From: Trichoplax adhaerens
Taxonomy: Eukaryota; Placozoa; Uniplacotomia; Trichoplacea; Trichoplacidae
DNA length: 64,000 nt
Reading direction: 5' to 3'
Assembly (NCBI RefSeq): GCF_000150275.1
Contig: NW_002060944.1
Location: 1,745,306-1,809,305 of the forward strand
A program made the translations under genes and the position numbers. Positions within the stretch are counted from its first letter, which is position 1, and the number at the start of each line of letters is the position of its first letter. Below are positions 1 to 11,940 of the stretch, piece by piece. The notes below the pieces were generated by a model, which was given only the letters and a program-made list of their open reading frames with translations, was not told where the DNA came from and made no database searches.

Positions 1-3000
1 ACTGCAAATGTTTCCATGGTTGGTCTGGTGAGAACTGCGACTATGGTAAGGTACTATATAAGTATATTTATATGTATATATGTAACCTCTTCTTTGTTTA
101 ACACTTGTCAATTAAAATATGATTGAAAATTCGTTGAGCTGTCAAAATTTCTTAGATGTCAAGACCTAAAATGCACTATAGTTTTTACATTAGTCGAATG
201 TTTATGATTTCATGTTACCTTATTTCATTATTAGCAAAGGAAGAGACAAAGTTATTTAATCAAATGACGATAAATAGTTGAAATCTTGCTCTTACTTCAT
301 TGCATAAATACATAATCTGCCTTACAATATCATTCTTAGCGTTGTGAACGTTGTTTAATTAATATCGTTATCTTTTCATTCAGTGCAAACGGAAGTTATA
401 TAGATTATTTAAATATGCATTGGAAAAGTAAGAGACTGCAAAATTAATTTATATAATAATAGTGTTTTAGTAGTCCAGGACACAGATTACAGCTAATTGG
501 GATCTTTGCATAATGCGAGAATATATTTCGTCGCGTCACAAATTATAAAATTCTAGCTTGCTGCCACATTCTTGCTAATATAAAGTACAGATTTTTATTA
601 AATATTCTCGTGTACTGGCTGAAATATTGCACGTGCTTTAAAGCTGCTATTGAAATCAAATTCATTAGATTTTTAGATTTACATGCAAATGAACTAAATA
701 ATAAGACTTTAATGTTGCGGATACGTATCTATTATTAAGTGCCTTAATGAGTATAGTGATGAAACGTTAGTTGATCTTGCTAGAATCCAAGTTATTTAAA
801 GCAAAGCTGAAGCAAAGCAACCTGGTTATATTAATTACAACAAGCAAACATTGTAAACTTTTCAGTTTCCATAACTTATTTTATACCAAGTCGCTAATAA
901 ATAGTAATTGCTTCACTAGACATTGACGAGTGTGTTTCGTCTCCCTGTACCGAAAATTCAACGTGCGTCGATGCTGTTGGCTTGTACTATTGCAAGTGTC
1001 CAGAAGGATACTACGGAGAATCGTGTGAAAAAGGTTATTACAGGAGGGTGATAATTAAATTATTGATTGTATCAACAGTGACTATCAATATTAGATTGTT
1101 AACGGTTACTAGCATATCAATCGCGCTGATTTCGTATCGTAATAACAACTTGTTTACTATTAACTACATGTTTTCTCATTTTACTTCGGTAATAATTTAC
1201 ATTTAAGTATTAAATACATGTGTAAAGCACATTGCTGTACCGTGCAACATATTTATGTTCTGTTTTATTCGTAGGTGGCACTGTGCTGGAATCTGATGTT
1301 CGGTTACACACCGATACTTCTGGTTGTTCGATCATTTATATTTACCATAATGGCTTCTGGGGCATCATGGGGATGTCGTCATCTTGGTTTAGTTATACGG
1401 AAAGGATTACATGCCTTCAGCTAGGCTATCATGGTGGCTCTAAATCATGTACTTATAAGGCGTCAAATAAATCGGAAATTGGGATGCAATGGTTAGACGA
1501 TGTAAGTTGTCGCTATTTCGAGAAAGATATTCAATCATGCCATAAATCAAAATGGAGCCCGAAAATGATTAAGACTAACGATTTAGTAGGCGTCTTCTGT
1601 GTTGGTAAGTTCCTAATAGTATCTCTGAATTCCTTAAATTATTAAATTTACTTTTAACAAAGCCAATCGAAAATAGGCTTTATTGTTGAATATAGCTTCG
1701 TAAAAGATTACTAGAAAGTAGAAAATGTAGCGGTATTAGAATGTTTAGAAATTTAATTACTTATAATTGCTTGTATCACTAATTTTTTGAGATACTGTGC
1801 CATATGGAGTTAAATTAATGGCTTTCAACCTGATAATTTTGTTCACGAAAGACTGCATTAATGAATAGTATAAAGATTCTGTATGATGGATAGTGAATGG
1901 TTGGTCAATTGCGCAGCCATTCATAGGGATTGACCGAATGACTGGCCGATTGTTCGGTCATTCATAGGGATTGAACGAATTGGTGATCAGTTGCTCGGCT
2001 AGTCATAGGGAATGACCGGTTCCCGGGGATTGAATTTAACATTAACAGAGATAATGGTTTTCGATGATATTATTATTTATTGTACAGTATACTAGTAGAC
2101 CATCATTGTTTACAAGTTGTGATGAAGTGTCTTTAGAATTATAAAACAAGAACTGTAGTTTTTGTAAAGTTCATTTTTCACATAAATTACACAAGTTTAT
2201 AAGTAGTCCACTACTAACAAAGTAGACCGACGACTAGAGCGACCCAAAATAGAAACTTTTTCGTTTTCGAGCAAGTTTATTGAATATCTTGTTTGTGTTA
2301 CATCCACTGCAAATTTCTTAGTCTGAAACTGTGCCCGAAAACTTACCGCCAAAAGTGGTCGGACTAGACCTTCGCTTTTGTTAGAAGAGAGTTCGATTAT
2401 AATAAAATTCGTGCGTTACTTATGATGGTATTCCATCTATAGCATAGTTTTGTAACGAGGTCAAGAATCTGAGATTTAAGCTTTCCTTTCTTTTAGTCTA
2501 CTTTATTTGGAAACCCGAGCCAAGCGCGATATCATACACACGTTAACGAGACATAAGAAATGTGACAACATATCAGCTCTAGTACTAACATAATTTTAAT
2601 TTTAATACCATATCCTAATGCACGTGAACATTTGTAGCATGTGATCTTAATCTAGTACAGTAGATAAGGTGTAGATAAGCCGTAAATAGTACTGTACGAT
2701 ATTAGATTCCTCACGTTCTACAGTACAGTATAACGCGTGCACAGCAAGGCAACAAGCAGTACAGTAGTTTACAGCACAGGCGATGTTAGGACAAGTATAT
2801 CCGAATATATCTACAGTATCCTGTACAGTATACAGTATGTTCAATACATTTCGGCAACCTTCTAATAACATACTGTACAGTATAATAGTAGATCAGTACA
2901 GGACTGTAGCGGTATATTGTTACATATTACCACAAAGTACCGAAGGCTAACAATCTAACATTGAGTCATTAATACCCTCCGTAGATAAAGTTTCGTGCCT

Positions 3001-6000
3001 ATTGCAATGGAAGGTACGAAAATTTATAACTTTTGAAGAATTACGATGGGTTTTCTAAAAGGGTTAATATTATATCAGTGTCTTCAATAAACGGTAAAAG
3101 GATACCTAAATTCAACCTACGGTTTTGATAATACATAATTTTGATTTACGCTGGTACGGATTTTTCTTATATCAGGAACGAAATCCTAATCAGCTAATGA
3201 GTATAAAATCGGTTCGCTGTTGTTTCAATCTAATAACTATTATTTACCCGATAACTATGGACAGCGCACGTATAAAATTTGTTGTTATCAATCAATAAGG
3301 AGTAGGAATTAGTGGCTAATCTTACATAAACCTTGGCTGCTGGCACAGTTTTCTATCTCCTGTGCTAGTTGAGACTAGTATAAACCTTCAATATGACTGT
3401 TAGCTTTAATTCTAGATAGAGTTATACTGTACATCATCACTGAATCACGATACGTAAACTATAGTTAGTAAGTAGCTATCTCGCATTATTGAAGCTATCA
3501 AGAGTGATAATAATCAGTATGCTAGTATTTTAATAACTAAAATTTTGTTATATAATTAATAATATAAAATATGAATACTATTTAGGCGCATGCAACCCTA
3601 ATCCTTGCACATATGGCCAATGTATTGGGATTGGTGCAGCTGATTACAGATGCAAGTGTGCTGCTGGATGGACGGGAAAGAAGTGCAATATAAGTACGTG
3701 CTAAGCTTATCGACTCTTGCTTTCAATGTCTTGACACTTAGAAAAAATTTTTATATAAATATTTAATTTAGTATATCATGCGTAAATAGTTGAGTAAAAT
3801 CATGTATAGTAATGCAACGTCTAACATTTATATTACTGCTCCTATAAGCGGCCTCAGTCGGTATAGATGATTTTATGGTGACCTATTAACTATAAGCTTG
3901 AATAAGGAGACCGGATTGTTCTTTAGGTATTAACGAGTGTGCTTCAAATCCGTGTCATCTAAATGCTACGTGTGTCGATATGCATGAAGCGTATTTCTGT
4001 AGCTGCCCTAATGGTTGGTACGGTGAAAGTTGTAACAAAGGTAAATCTCATAGCAAATATCTAAACATATTTCATATAGCGTTAATCTGTTGTCCTTTAT
4101 TATTTAGATATAGATAAAATCGACATGTTTCTGAATTATAGCCTGTAGAAGTTTTTATTTGTAAACGCATTTAAAATAACGTGAGTATTGATAATTAATC
4201 GATAGGTCCAGCTGTAATTGGTGACATTCAAATTTCTAATGTTGATGACGAGGGTTGCACAGAAATTCAAATCTATCATAACGGAACATGGGGAGCTGTT
4301 CACTGGTTGGGACTTGGTGGATCCGCCAGTAATGTTATCTGCAGACAACTTGGGCATGCTTACGCCACTGCTAGCTGTAGTCATATTGGAAAAAGTGATC
4401 AATTTTTGTGGGTAAAACGAATGCATTGTAGTGGTTGCGAAACTGAAATCGTTTCGTGCAATAACGAGTGGAATCCGGCCTATAGCAACGATGTTCTCAC
4501 TGCAGGGGTCAAGTGCTCGGGTATAATAAATTTCAAACGTTTTCTTGTATAGTAGCCATTACCTCATCGTAATACTGCTTTAATTGAGTGCTTGCGAGAG
4601 GAAGTATTTAATGCGGTTAATTCTTTATTACATTAGTTTAAACTGGATTTTTCTTCATTTAAATGCGCAGTATTTTATAAATTACAAATTTGGTTTTAAT
4701 ATTTGTAAGTGAAGTAAACGAAATTATTGTTTACATGGAAACAATTATTTACGAGTAAATCACTTGAACTACGGTATAAAGCGATCTCAGTATCATTATG
4801 AAAAGCAGGTGTATAGGATTATCGATATTTATTCGTATTCCTGTAAACTAAATGAAACAATTCACTTAATGAATGTTTATAGTACTGTGAAACGTGATAT
4901 GAACAAATTTTACAGGGACTTGTGGACAATTACATTGCGTCTATGGTAGATGTATTGCTTCGGTAGAGAGCGGTAGTAGCACCATGATTTATCAATGCGT
5001 TTGTAATACTGGATTTCAGGGATCAGATTGTACGCAAGGTATGGCTTCAAATAAATAATGGTAACGATGCGGAGTACATTACGAAAACTGATATTGGAAC
5101 AGTTTACGAATAGTTCTAAGTCTTCAAGTTATGGTTTTTTATTATTGCACTGTTTTACAGATATCGACGAGTGCCACGACGAAAGATGTAGTCTAAATCA
5201 GAAGTGTGTTAATACCAAAGGCTCATATGTTTGTGTGTGCAAAGATGGGTATTCGCAATTTGGTGAAAATTGTACAGGTTGATTGAATTCATGTTTTCTA
5301 GACACTTCTCGGTACTTTAAAAGTCTTACGTATGATACTCTAAACTTTTTAGTAAATAATGTTACATAGACACACATTTGCCAGCCTGATCATAGTCGTA
5401 GCAGCTTACGGTAGTAACGAATATGTATAATTATAGATCTGATCGTAAAAACTGTAGACTTGGGAGGTTAAACTTACACTTTGTCTTTATTTTGTTGCGT
5501 CAATACTTAGATATAAACGAATGTAATTCCAACAGATTTCCCTGTAGCAGCAATGCTAAATGTCTAAATGTAATCGGTAGTTACCGCTGTGTTTGCAAGG
5601 AAGGTTATTATGGGGATGGGATAAAATGTCGAGGTGAGTAAATACTGTACTTACCCTAGTAAGGAAATTATCATACGCTCGATTGATATAACGAAACAGT
5701 ATATTATATCTAACTAGAAATTATTAAGAATATTAATAAGAAAGAGCCATATAATTCCAAAACATAGTAGTCCTCAAAACACTAATTTGTTTTGAACAAT
5801 GACTACTATTTTATCGGATCGATTAAGTACTCTGGCCTAATTATATTTAATTATATGCAGTTTAATGACTATGATTACAGTATAAGAATATTACTTAGAC
5901 CGTAGTCTTCTAGCACTTGACCCTGTATCATCATTAATAGTGATTCGGATGACCTATTTTTCGAAATTTGCACAGCAATTAATCCCGTAGTATTTTGATT

Positions 6001-9000
6001 TGTATTCGTAATAGAAAGTCAATATCGAAGCTTTAATTGTTCACATGGTTGTCCTCTAAACTCGGAATGTGCCATATTGGAAGACAGTAGTCCGGCATGT
6101 ATATGTAAAACTGGATATGTTCGTAAGCAAAGTAGCTGTGTAGGTTCGTAATTGATAATAATCCTATTAAGGCATAACCTTAGTTTAGTATGATGTCATA
6201 GAAAGCAATACAAATTTGTTACCACAATGCAATTAATCGCTGATTAAGGAAACAAATATCGCTATAGGTCTTTTCTGGAATTCAATTTTAATGCGTAATT
6301 GAGTAATTTAATAATTTTTTGGCTAGATTTTAATGAATGCTACATTGATGGGGTTTGTAATTTAAATGAACGATGCATTAATACAATCGGATCCTATTAC
6401 TGCGTTTGCAACCCAGGATACGCGAGTATATTCCATGCAGCTTTGCCATCTACTACAGACACTGTTGATATGCAATGTGTCAGTAAGTATTAAAGTACCA
6501 ATATAAGGTATATTACCTATAAAACTTCATTGTAGCAGCAGAGATAGCTAAGTAGGATTTAAATTCCTGTATGCTAGCTACTGGAACAATTACGTATGCT
6601 ATGCGTTTCGTGCGCTGCTTGTGTGATGGTATCTTTGAAGTGGACGAAAGTGTTTAGTATCGCAATGAGATAGTTCTGCTGCTATTAGTCATTACACCGA
6701 TATATCAGTTATGGGTGCAGTACGCGTTAGACAATTTAAGCCTTTATTCATCATTCAAGTTCTCATAATTCTAGCACTTTGCTAGGGTTTCATCCTGATC
6801 GGAATAAAATTATTCAGACATGTTAGTCCATATTATGTTAATGCACGATGTTTGGTCGTGAAGGTATTAGTATATATGAGTTACTCATGCACCATATCAT
6901 TCAACGCATATTTCGTTAAATATTAGAGTATCATATAGCTAGCAAATTTTTAGCATAATTCAAGGAATTGTATGTATCTCATGTGATTAAATTTAACAGA
7001 GGTGAAAATGTATGCCTTCAATATTACCATAAGCGGCGACTTTTCACTAGAATTATTACATCCAAGAACTCCAAAGTTTAAGCAGTTATCAAGATCGATT
7101 GAAAGAAAAGTATGAATATTAGCTCAACCTTTGGATATTACAACAATTTCTTTAGATTGATTTATGGCGATTTAGAGTAAATATAGATTTATATTTGCTT
7201 AGTTGGTACCGTAATTAATTGTTATGAATTGTGGTTAATAATATAACATTTGGTACTTTATTAGGTCATGTATGTTTTGAAAAGCGATATAACTATCAAC
7301 CAACTGATCGCAAATACTGTCGTACAAGGATTTCGGTATCTTCGCAATTTAATAATTAAGTTACTGTTTTAAAGTTATTCCTTGTAGTAGAATGAAAGCA
7401 TTTACTTACTGTGTGCATGTATGTTTGTATAGAAGATTTTATGAATTATTTATATTTATAAGTTAATAATTTATCTGTCAAATATCTTTCGTAGGCAGGG
7501 CAGCATTATTGCTGAAGTGTTGATATTTATGAAATTTCAGTACAATGAATCTGTTAGCGTTCTTAATGCGATTATGACTGCAAAATTAAAGGATGTAAAT
7601 GGAATTAGAATAACGAACGTAACTGGATCTAGTTAGTATATATCGATAGCTACATAAAAATGTGTTAAAATTAGTATTAGTAAAGTACATTCTGTATCGT
7701 GATTGCGGTAACNNNNNNNNNNNNNNNNNNNNNNNNNNNNNNNNNNNNNNNNNNNNNNNNNNTTGTATGGATATCGATGGTCAGCCGCGTTGCACGTAAG
7801 GTCTTTACTTTCGTAGCAGGCTATCTAATTAAGATAAGATTAAAGCCGGTACTAAAATTTTTAGTTTATTTAAGCAGGCACTATAGTTACTAAATTAGAC
7901 GTATATGTTTGCGTATTTTATAGTTGTCCTTTTCCGTATACCGGCTATCGATGTGAAATCAATGGTAACACAATCATTTCATTTGTTACTTTATATATGT
8001 ATTGATTTACAATAAATAAATATATGATGATAATTAGACCTATTTACCTTTGCTGTTTCAATATTTCAACTATGTATTATAGTATTCTAAATAAAAAATC
8101 ATAAAGACTGTGAAATCTTAATTTTTTAGTGTTCCCTATTATTATCACGGTTGGAATATTGTTAATGATATTAATAATTGGCATGCTTACATATAAAGGC
8201 AAATTGAAGAAATCATTCATGATAAGGTATTTATGTGCATGGTAAATTAGCAAGAACTTCTTCATCTATAACTTTGTAGTTTTTATTATGTTGTTCTTAT
8301 ATAACTTGGAGAGAATATAAATTATTTAAAATTAGATTGACTATTTGAAATTTATAGAGAAATTCGATTACTGTAATGAGAGTTTTATTTAATAAGAAGC
8401 TTTTCTATTTTGAATTCCCGCTTATGCACATTATTAAAATGCTATACTGTAATTCTGACAAGCCATAATTCCTTATTCATAACATCGGTTAGTACAATAT
8501 AATTTATGTTTAATAGTGATATGGAAATGAAATGCAAGAATCACTCATTAGTTTATAGTACGTTTTTTAAAGAGGCCATGATATCGATCTTCGTATGATA
8601 TTGTATTGTACATATTACTGCATTTGCTAAACTAGATAAATCGAATTATCATAGTAATTGTATTATGGTAGCATTAGTTATACTGTACATGGTTCAGCAT
8701 ACTATATGCGGTAACATCCGAAATTTAAATTGTGAGATGTCATAAAATATGATCGGATTTTCGATTAATGTTCGTATGCAATTATAGCGACTGTATTATA
8801 GCAGGTAGTAGCAGACTAGCAGGTACATATACTATACAGTGTGCGCCAAACATATAATGATATTCGAAATTAAAATAGTAAACATCATAAAGGACGATCA
8901 GATTTCCGTTTAATTTTCGAATGTAAAGATGAGATGACATAAAATACTTTAATTCAAAGTAATGTCCCTTTTGGTATTATTTTGTACGGTATCAAAATAA

Positions 9001-9267
9001 GGTAGTCAGTGATAGTTTGACAGACAGTTATTCATTATTAGGAATCTATGCGCAATGATATGATGTCAACTTACTGCAACACAGTGATTATATACAGTAT
9101 AATATAATCACGCTTCAAGCACTTTAGTAGCATTCTATATACTGTTCTGCTTTACCGCATATTAGGTACTATTATTTCTTTATTGCATTATAAAATTGGC
9201 ATTCTCATTTTTCAGAAATACGAAATTTTATGAAAACAACGTAATTCCTCTAAGTGAAACGGAATAA
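1..9267 (+). CDS. EGF/SRCR/SEA-like single-pass membrane receptor (5' partial)
   Basis: Exons: 1-45 (end of an EGF), 920-1033 EGF, 1275-1604 SRCR, 3586-3693 EGF, 3927-4040 EGF, 4206-4520 SRCR, 4916-5038 EGF, 5161-5277 and 5511-5633 calcium-binding type EGFs (DIDEC, DINEC), 6015-6143 EGF-like, 6327-6482 EGF (DFNEC), 7265-7335 plus 7499-7631 SEA-like, x-7795 plus 7924-7964 EGF, 8130-8226 membrane helix (FPIIITVGILLMILIIGML), 9216-9267 tail ending NNVIPLSETE and stop. Every EGF and SRCR module sits between phase-1 introns, and the phases agree through to the stop. The SEA-like half carries GSIIAEV, resembling the SEA self-cleavage region; this assignment is weaker. The protein would be a cell-surface adhesion or scavenger-type receptor with about ten EGFs and two SRCRs visible. 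The N terminus lies outside the window, and one exon is cut by the N gap. Its ligand is unknown. Confidence 0.85.
1921..2022. repeat. three-copy tandem repeat, period about 41 bp
   Basis: TCATAGGGA recurs at 1921, 1962 and 2003, each time followed by a variant of TTGACCGAAT and separated by degenerate copies of the same unit containing CGATTGTTCGG-like text. It lies in the intron between 1604 and 3586 of the receptor gene. Copies are diverged, so this is an old minisatellite. Confidence 0.75.
2652..2912. repeat. TACTGTAC/GTACAGTA palindromic repeat cluster
   Basis: Many overlapping units of CAGTACAG, ACTGTACAGTA and CTACAGTATCC type are spread over 260 bases within an intron of the receptor gene. 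The units are self-complementary, so the cluster reads alike on both strands. It is less pure than the clusters between genes. The open frames across it are translations of the repeat. Confidence 0.7.
7713..7762. other. assembly gap of 50 N
   Basis: A run of 50 N interrupts an EGF exon of the receptor gene. The readable exon resumes at 7763 with C-M-D-I-D-G and ends at a GTAAGG donor at 7796. The true gap length is unknown, because 50 is a typical placeholder size. Confidence 0.98.
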
Positions 9268-9581
9268 TTTCCAGACCTGTATTTGATCTTTGGTATCTAA
9301 ATTTTAGTTATGATTCAATTGATTAATCAGTTGTAACACTTAGAGTATCTTTTTCTACTATTGTGAATCCCATATTAGTACAGGTAGATGAATTTTAAAG
9401 GCTAAACTTTATTTATCTAATTAATATTGATTCTCTTAAATTTAATTCTTACTTGCATATCTGTACAACTCTTATGTACGTATAGCATTGATACGAATCG
9501 CATTTTCTCTGTCATGGCAAGCTGATTATGATGGACAGTTTATGTTTGACCATAGTTATATTACGCCTGTTTATTAGAGCC

Positions 9582-9767
9582 ATGGAATTTGTACCTTCGT
9601 TTAATAAAGTTAATAAAGCGTTACTTGACACTATTACAAATCCACCACATATGAGTTTCATTCTTACTGTATGGTATGATGTAATGCGCAGTGCTCTATA
9701 TCTTCTATTAAAGCGGTATAACAAATACACTAAACAAATTCCTTCCAATCAACAAGTTATGAATTAA
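9582..9767 (+). CDS. small hypothetical protein
   Basis: Uninterrupted frame of 61 codons starting MEFVPSFNKV and ending NQQVMN, with a possible upstream start at 9528. It has a hydrophobic middle (SFILTVWYDV, ALYLLLKRY) and a basic, polar tail, so it could be a small membrane protein or the last exon of one. The amino-acid make-up looks more protein-like than the overlapping frame on the other strand (9512-9748). I do not recognise a family, and no clear upstream exon was found. It may be chance. Confidence 0.25.
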   Translation: MEFVPSFNKVNKALLDTITNPPHMSFILTVWYDVMRSALYLLLKRYNKYTKQIPSNQQVMN

Positions 9768-10691
9768 GCAACAATATCAATAAATATTTAATGTCACTCT
9801 AGATGAACTGAGCTAAAGGTTAGCAGATACACTCGCATTGGGCTAATACTGTTCTCGTGCGATAGCTCACAAGTTAAGTTATAATTAATCTATGAAGCCG
9901 ATTACTTTAAAAAGATCAAGATATACCCGACTTTTTTCGATTGAGTCAGGTTGATTCCTGTCTTTACGTCCTGTTGTATTCCATTATTAATATCCTTGGT
10001 CAAATATGGTACGGTACTACGTACGTACTAACTTAATGCACTAATAGCAATTGACAAAATATCACTAAACAGTGACGTTTGAGCAAAAGTGTTTTAGCGG
10101 TTGATGCATTATGACTACTATTGGATTTTATTTTAGCAATATGGAGAAGCATAAGATTAGGCAAAGGGTACTCTAAATAGTTAAATTCTTCGCTGCTAAA
10201 AGATATGTTTACTTAAAGATGCCAAGTTGTAGCTAGCTTATTGTACCCTTATATTGTATAAGTCATATATCACTGAAGGACATGAATTTGCAACACAGGT
10301 TTGACACATGCATATGCATTTACTTAAAGTTTGTACACTACAGTACAGTATTATATGGTACGTATTAATTACAAATTTAATAAACTCTTTCGACAAAAAC
10401 TGATGAATCTTAATATTATTTAAATCTATTTAACGGTGAATGAGCTTCATAGTTTGTAAGTTCAGCGACTAATGCTAAATGAAAATATCTAACTTCTAAT
10501 TAAGCCAGTATGCTTAACTGATCTAGTCTGTTATATATCGACTTCTAGTGATGCATTACTGTGCTTCGTATCATTAATATAAATACTGCACCATATATTC
10601 AAGCAATATGAAAATAGAGAATTTAGTAACCGGTAATAATTATACTGTTTAATTGAAAGGGTCGTAAATTACAGTAGTATGGGTAACTGCC

Positions 10692-10862
10692 GTAATACTG
10701 TACTGTACTGTACTGTATAGTACAGAACTGTAGAGTCCATAGTATCGTAGCTGTTCACTAATATCATACTGTACTGTACAATGTCCTGTACAGTACAGTA
10801 TACTGTAGTGTTGTTTGGCATAGTGTACAGTACTGTGCACTGTACAGTACACTACAGTACAA
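10692..10862. repeat. TACTGTAC/GTACAGTA palindromic repeat cluster
   Basis: Runs such as ACTGTACTGTACTGTA and CCTGTACAGTACAGTATAC are packed into about 170 bases, with smaller relatives at about 10330-10345 and 12105-12155. No gene start has been recognised next to it, which makes it the exception to the promoter-linked distribution of these clusters. Confidence 0.85.
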
Positions 10863-10874
10863 TCCTAGCCATCT

Positions 10875-10910
10875 TACCCACCCTCGCTTGAAACGAGCGG
10901 CACGGGGGTA
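10875..10910. other. GC-rich imperfect inverted repeat (hairpin)
   Basis: TACCC at the left end pairs with GGGTA at the right end, and inside it CTCG pairs with CGAG around a CTTGAAA loop. The segment is unusually GC-rich for its surroundings and directly abuts the palindromic repeat cluster. It is too short for a tRNA, and I see no terminator or known RNA motif. It could be a structured RNA element or chance. Confidence 0.3.
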
Positions 10911-11401
10911 TTTATACTACTGTTAGATGACTCTGATTATGGGTTCATTTCAATAGGTCAGTATAAGATTCTTACAGTACTTTTTACCTCAACATTTCTT
11001 CATGTAAAACGAATATCTCTAAGGTAGTCATTTCTACAGAGTACTGATTTTTGAAATAGTATTCGTTATATCGCTAAGGGTGGCCACTGGGCCTTTCAAT
11101 TTTGATTTGATTTAATGCTCTGATGAAAATTGAATAAACATAGAATCGTTATAGAGTTTTCTACTCAGCCATTTTGATTGTTACATTTTTCTTATAACGG
11201 TTGTTATCGACAGGGCAAGCTTTGCTTGCATACGCAAGCGATCCTTAGACACATTATAATGATTGGTATAGAATTTACCACAGTACTAAGGGCATTGTAC
11301 CAGTACCTGCTAATCTTAACTTGGTATGTCCATCACCGTACATTAGTTATCATAATGCGCTTTGGATTATTAAGTAATCTTAATATAGCATAGTACATTA
11401 C

Positions 11402-11460
11402 TATTACCGGGATATATATAATATCGAATGATAATACTATCTATTAATTTTATTAACAAA
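11402..11460 (+). repeat. diverged repeat, copy 1
   Basis: Starts TATTACCGGGATA and continues AATATCGAATGATAATAC then CTATTAATTTTATTAA. It matches copy 2 at 11879-11940 over about 60 bases with several substitutions. The copies are about 480 bases apart in the same orientation. Confidence 0.65.
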
Positions 11461-11878
11461 TTGAGCATAAACGTATATTTGACAGTTTCGCTTACCAATC
11501 TTAACATAGCATTAATACTGTATATAGTAACCATGCTTATTCGGTAAACATACTAATACGAAAGTTACTTAAGGAAATTTGAATTGGTATATAAATGAAT
11601 GATCTCTAGGGTTTCTGTAAATATTATTGAGAAGGTATAAGTGATTGATACACATTAGTAGGTACTATGAGTTCTATTGCTCTCATGCATTTCGTAGTGT
11701 TACCCTACTGTAGTTCCCCTGTCCCGGTTATTTTTTGATTACTATATATCATATAACAAAAAGTGTTTCTAATGTCAGTTAGTCAGCGATCTGATAGGCG
11801 AAAGCGAAGTGAATAATGTGGAAATGCACGATCAGTACGTACATTAAATCAATCTGTTTGAAATATAGTAGTACCCGG

Positions 11879-11940
11879 CTATTACCGGGATACGTATAAT
11901 GTCGAATGGTAATACTATCTGTTAATTATTATTAATAAAT
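11879..11940 (+). repeat. diverged repeat, copy 2
   Basis: Same element as 11402-11460: CTATTACCGGGATA, then AATGTCGAATGGTAATAC and CTGTTAATTATTATTAA. No transposase or terminal inverted repeats were seen, so its nature is unknown. Confidence 0.65.

Noticed and set aside
11178-11393. 71-codon + strand frame
   Set aside because: Composition follows AT-rich non-coding sequence; no homology or splice signals.
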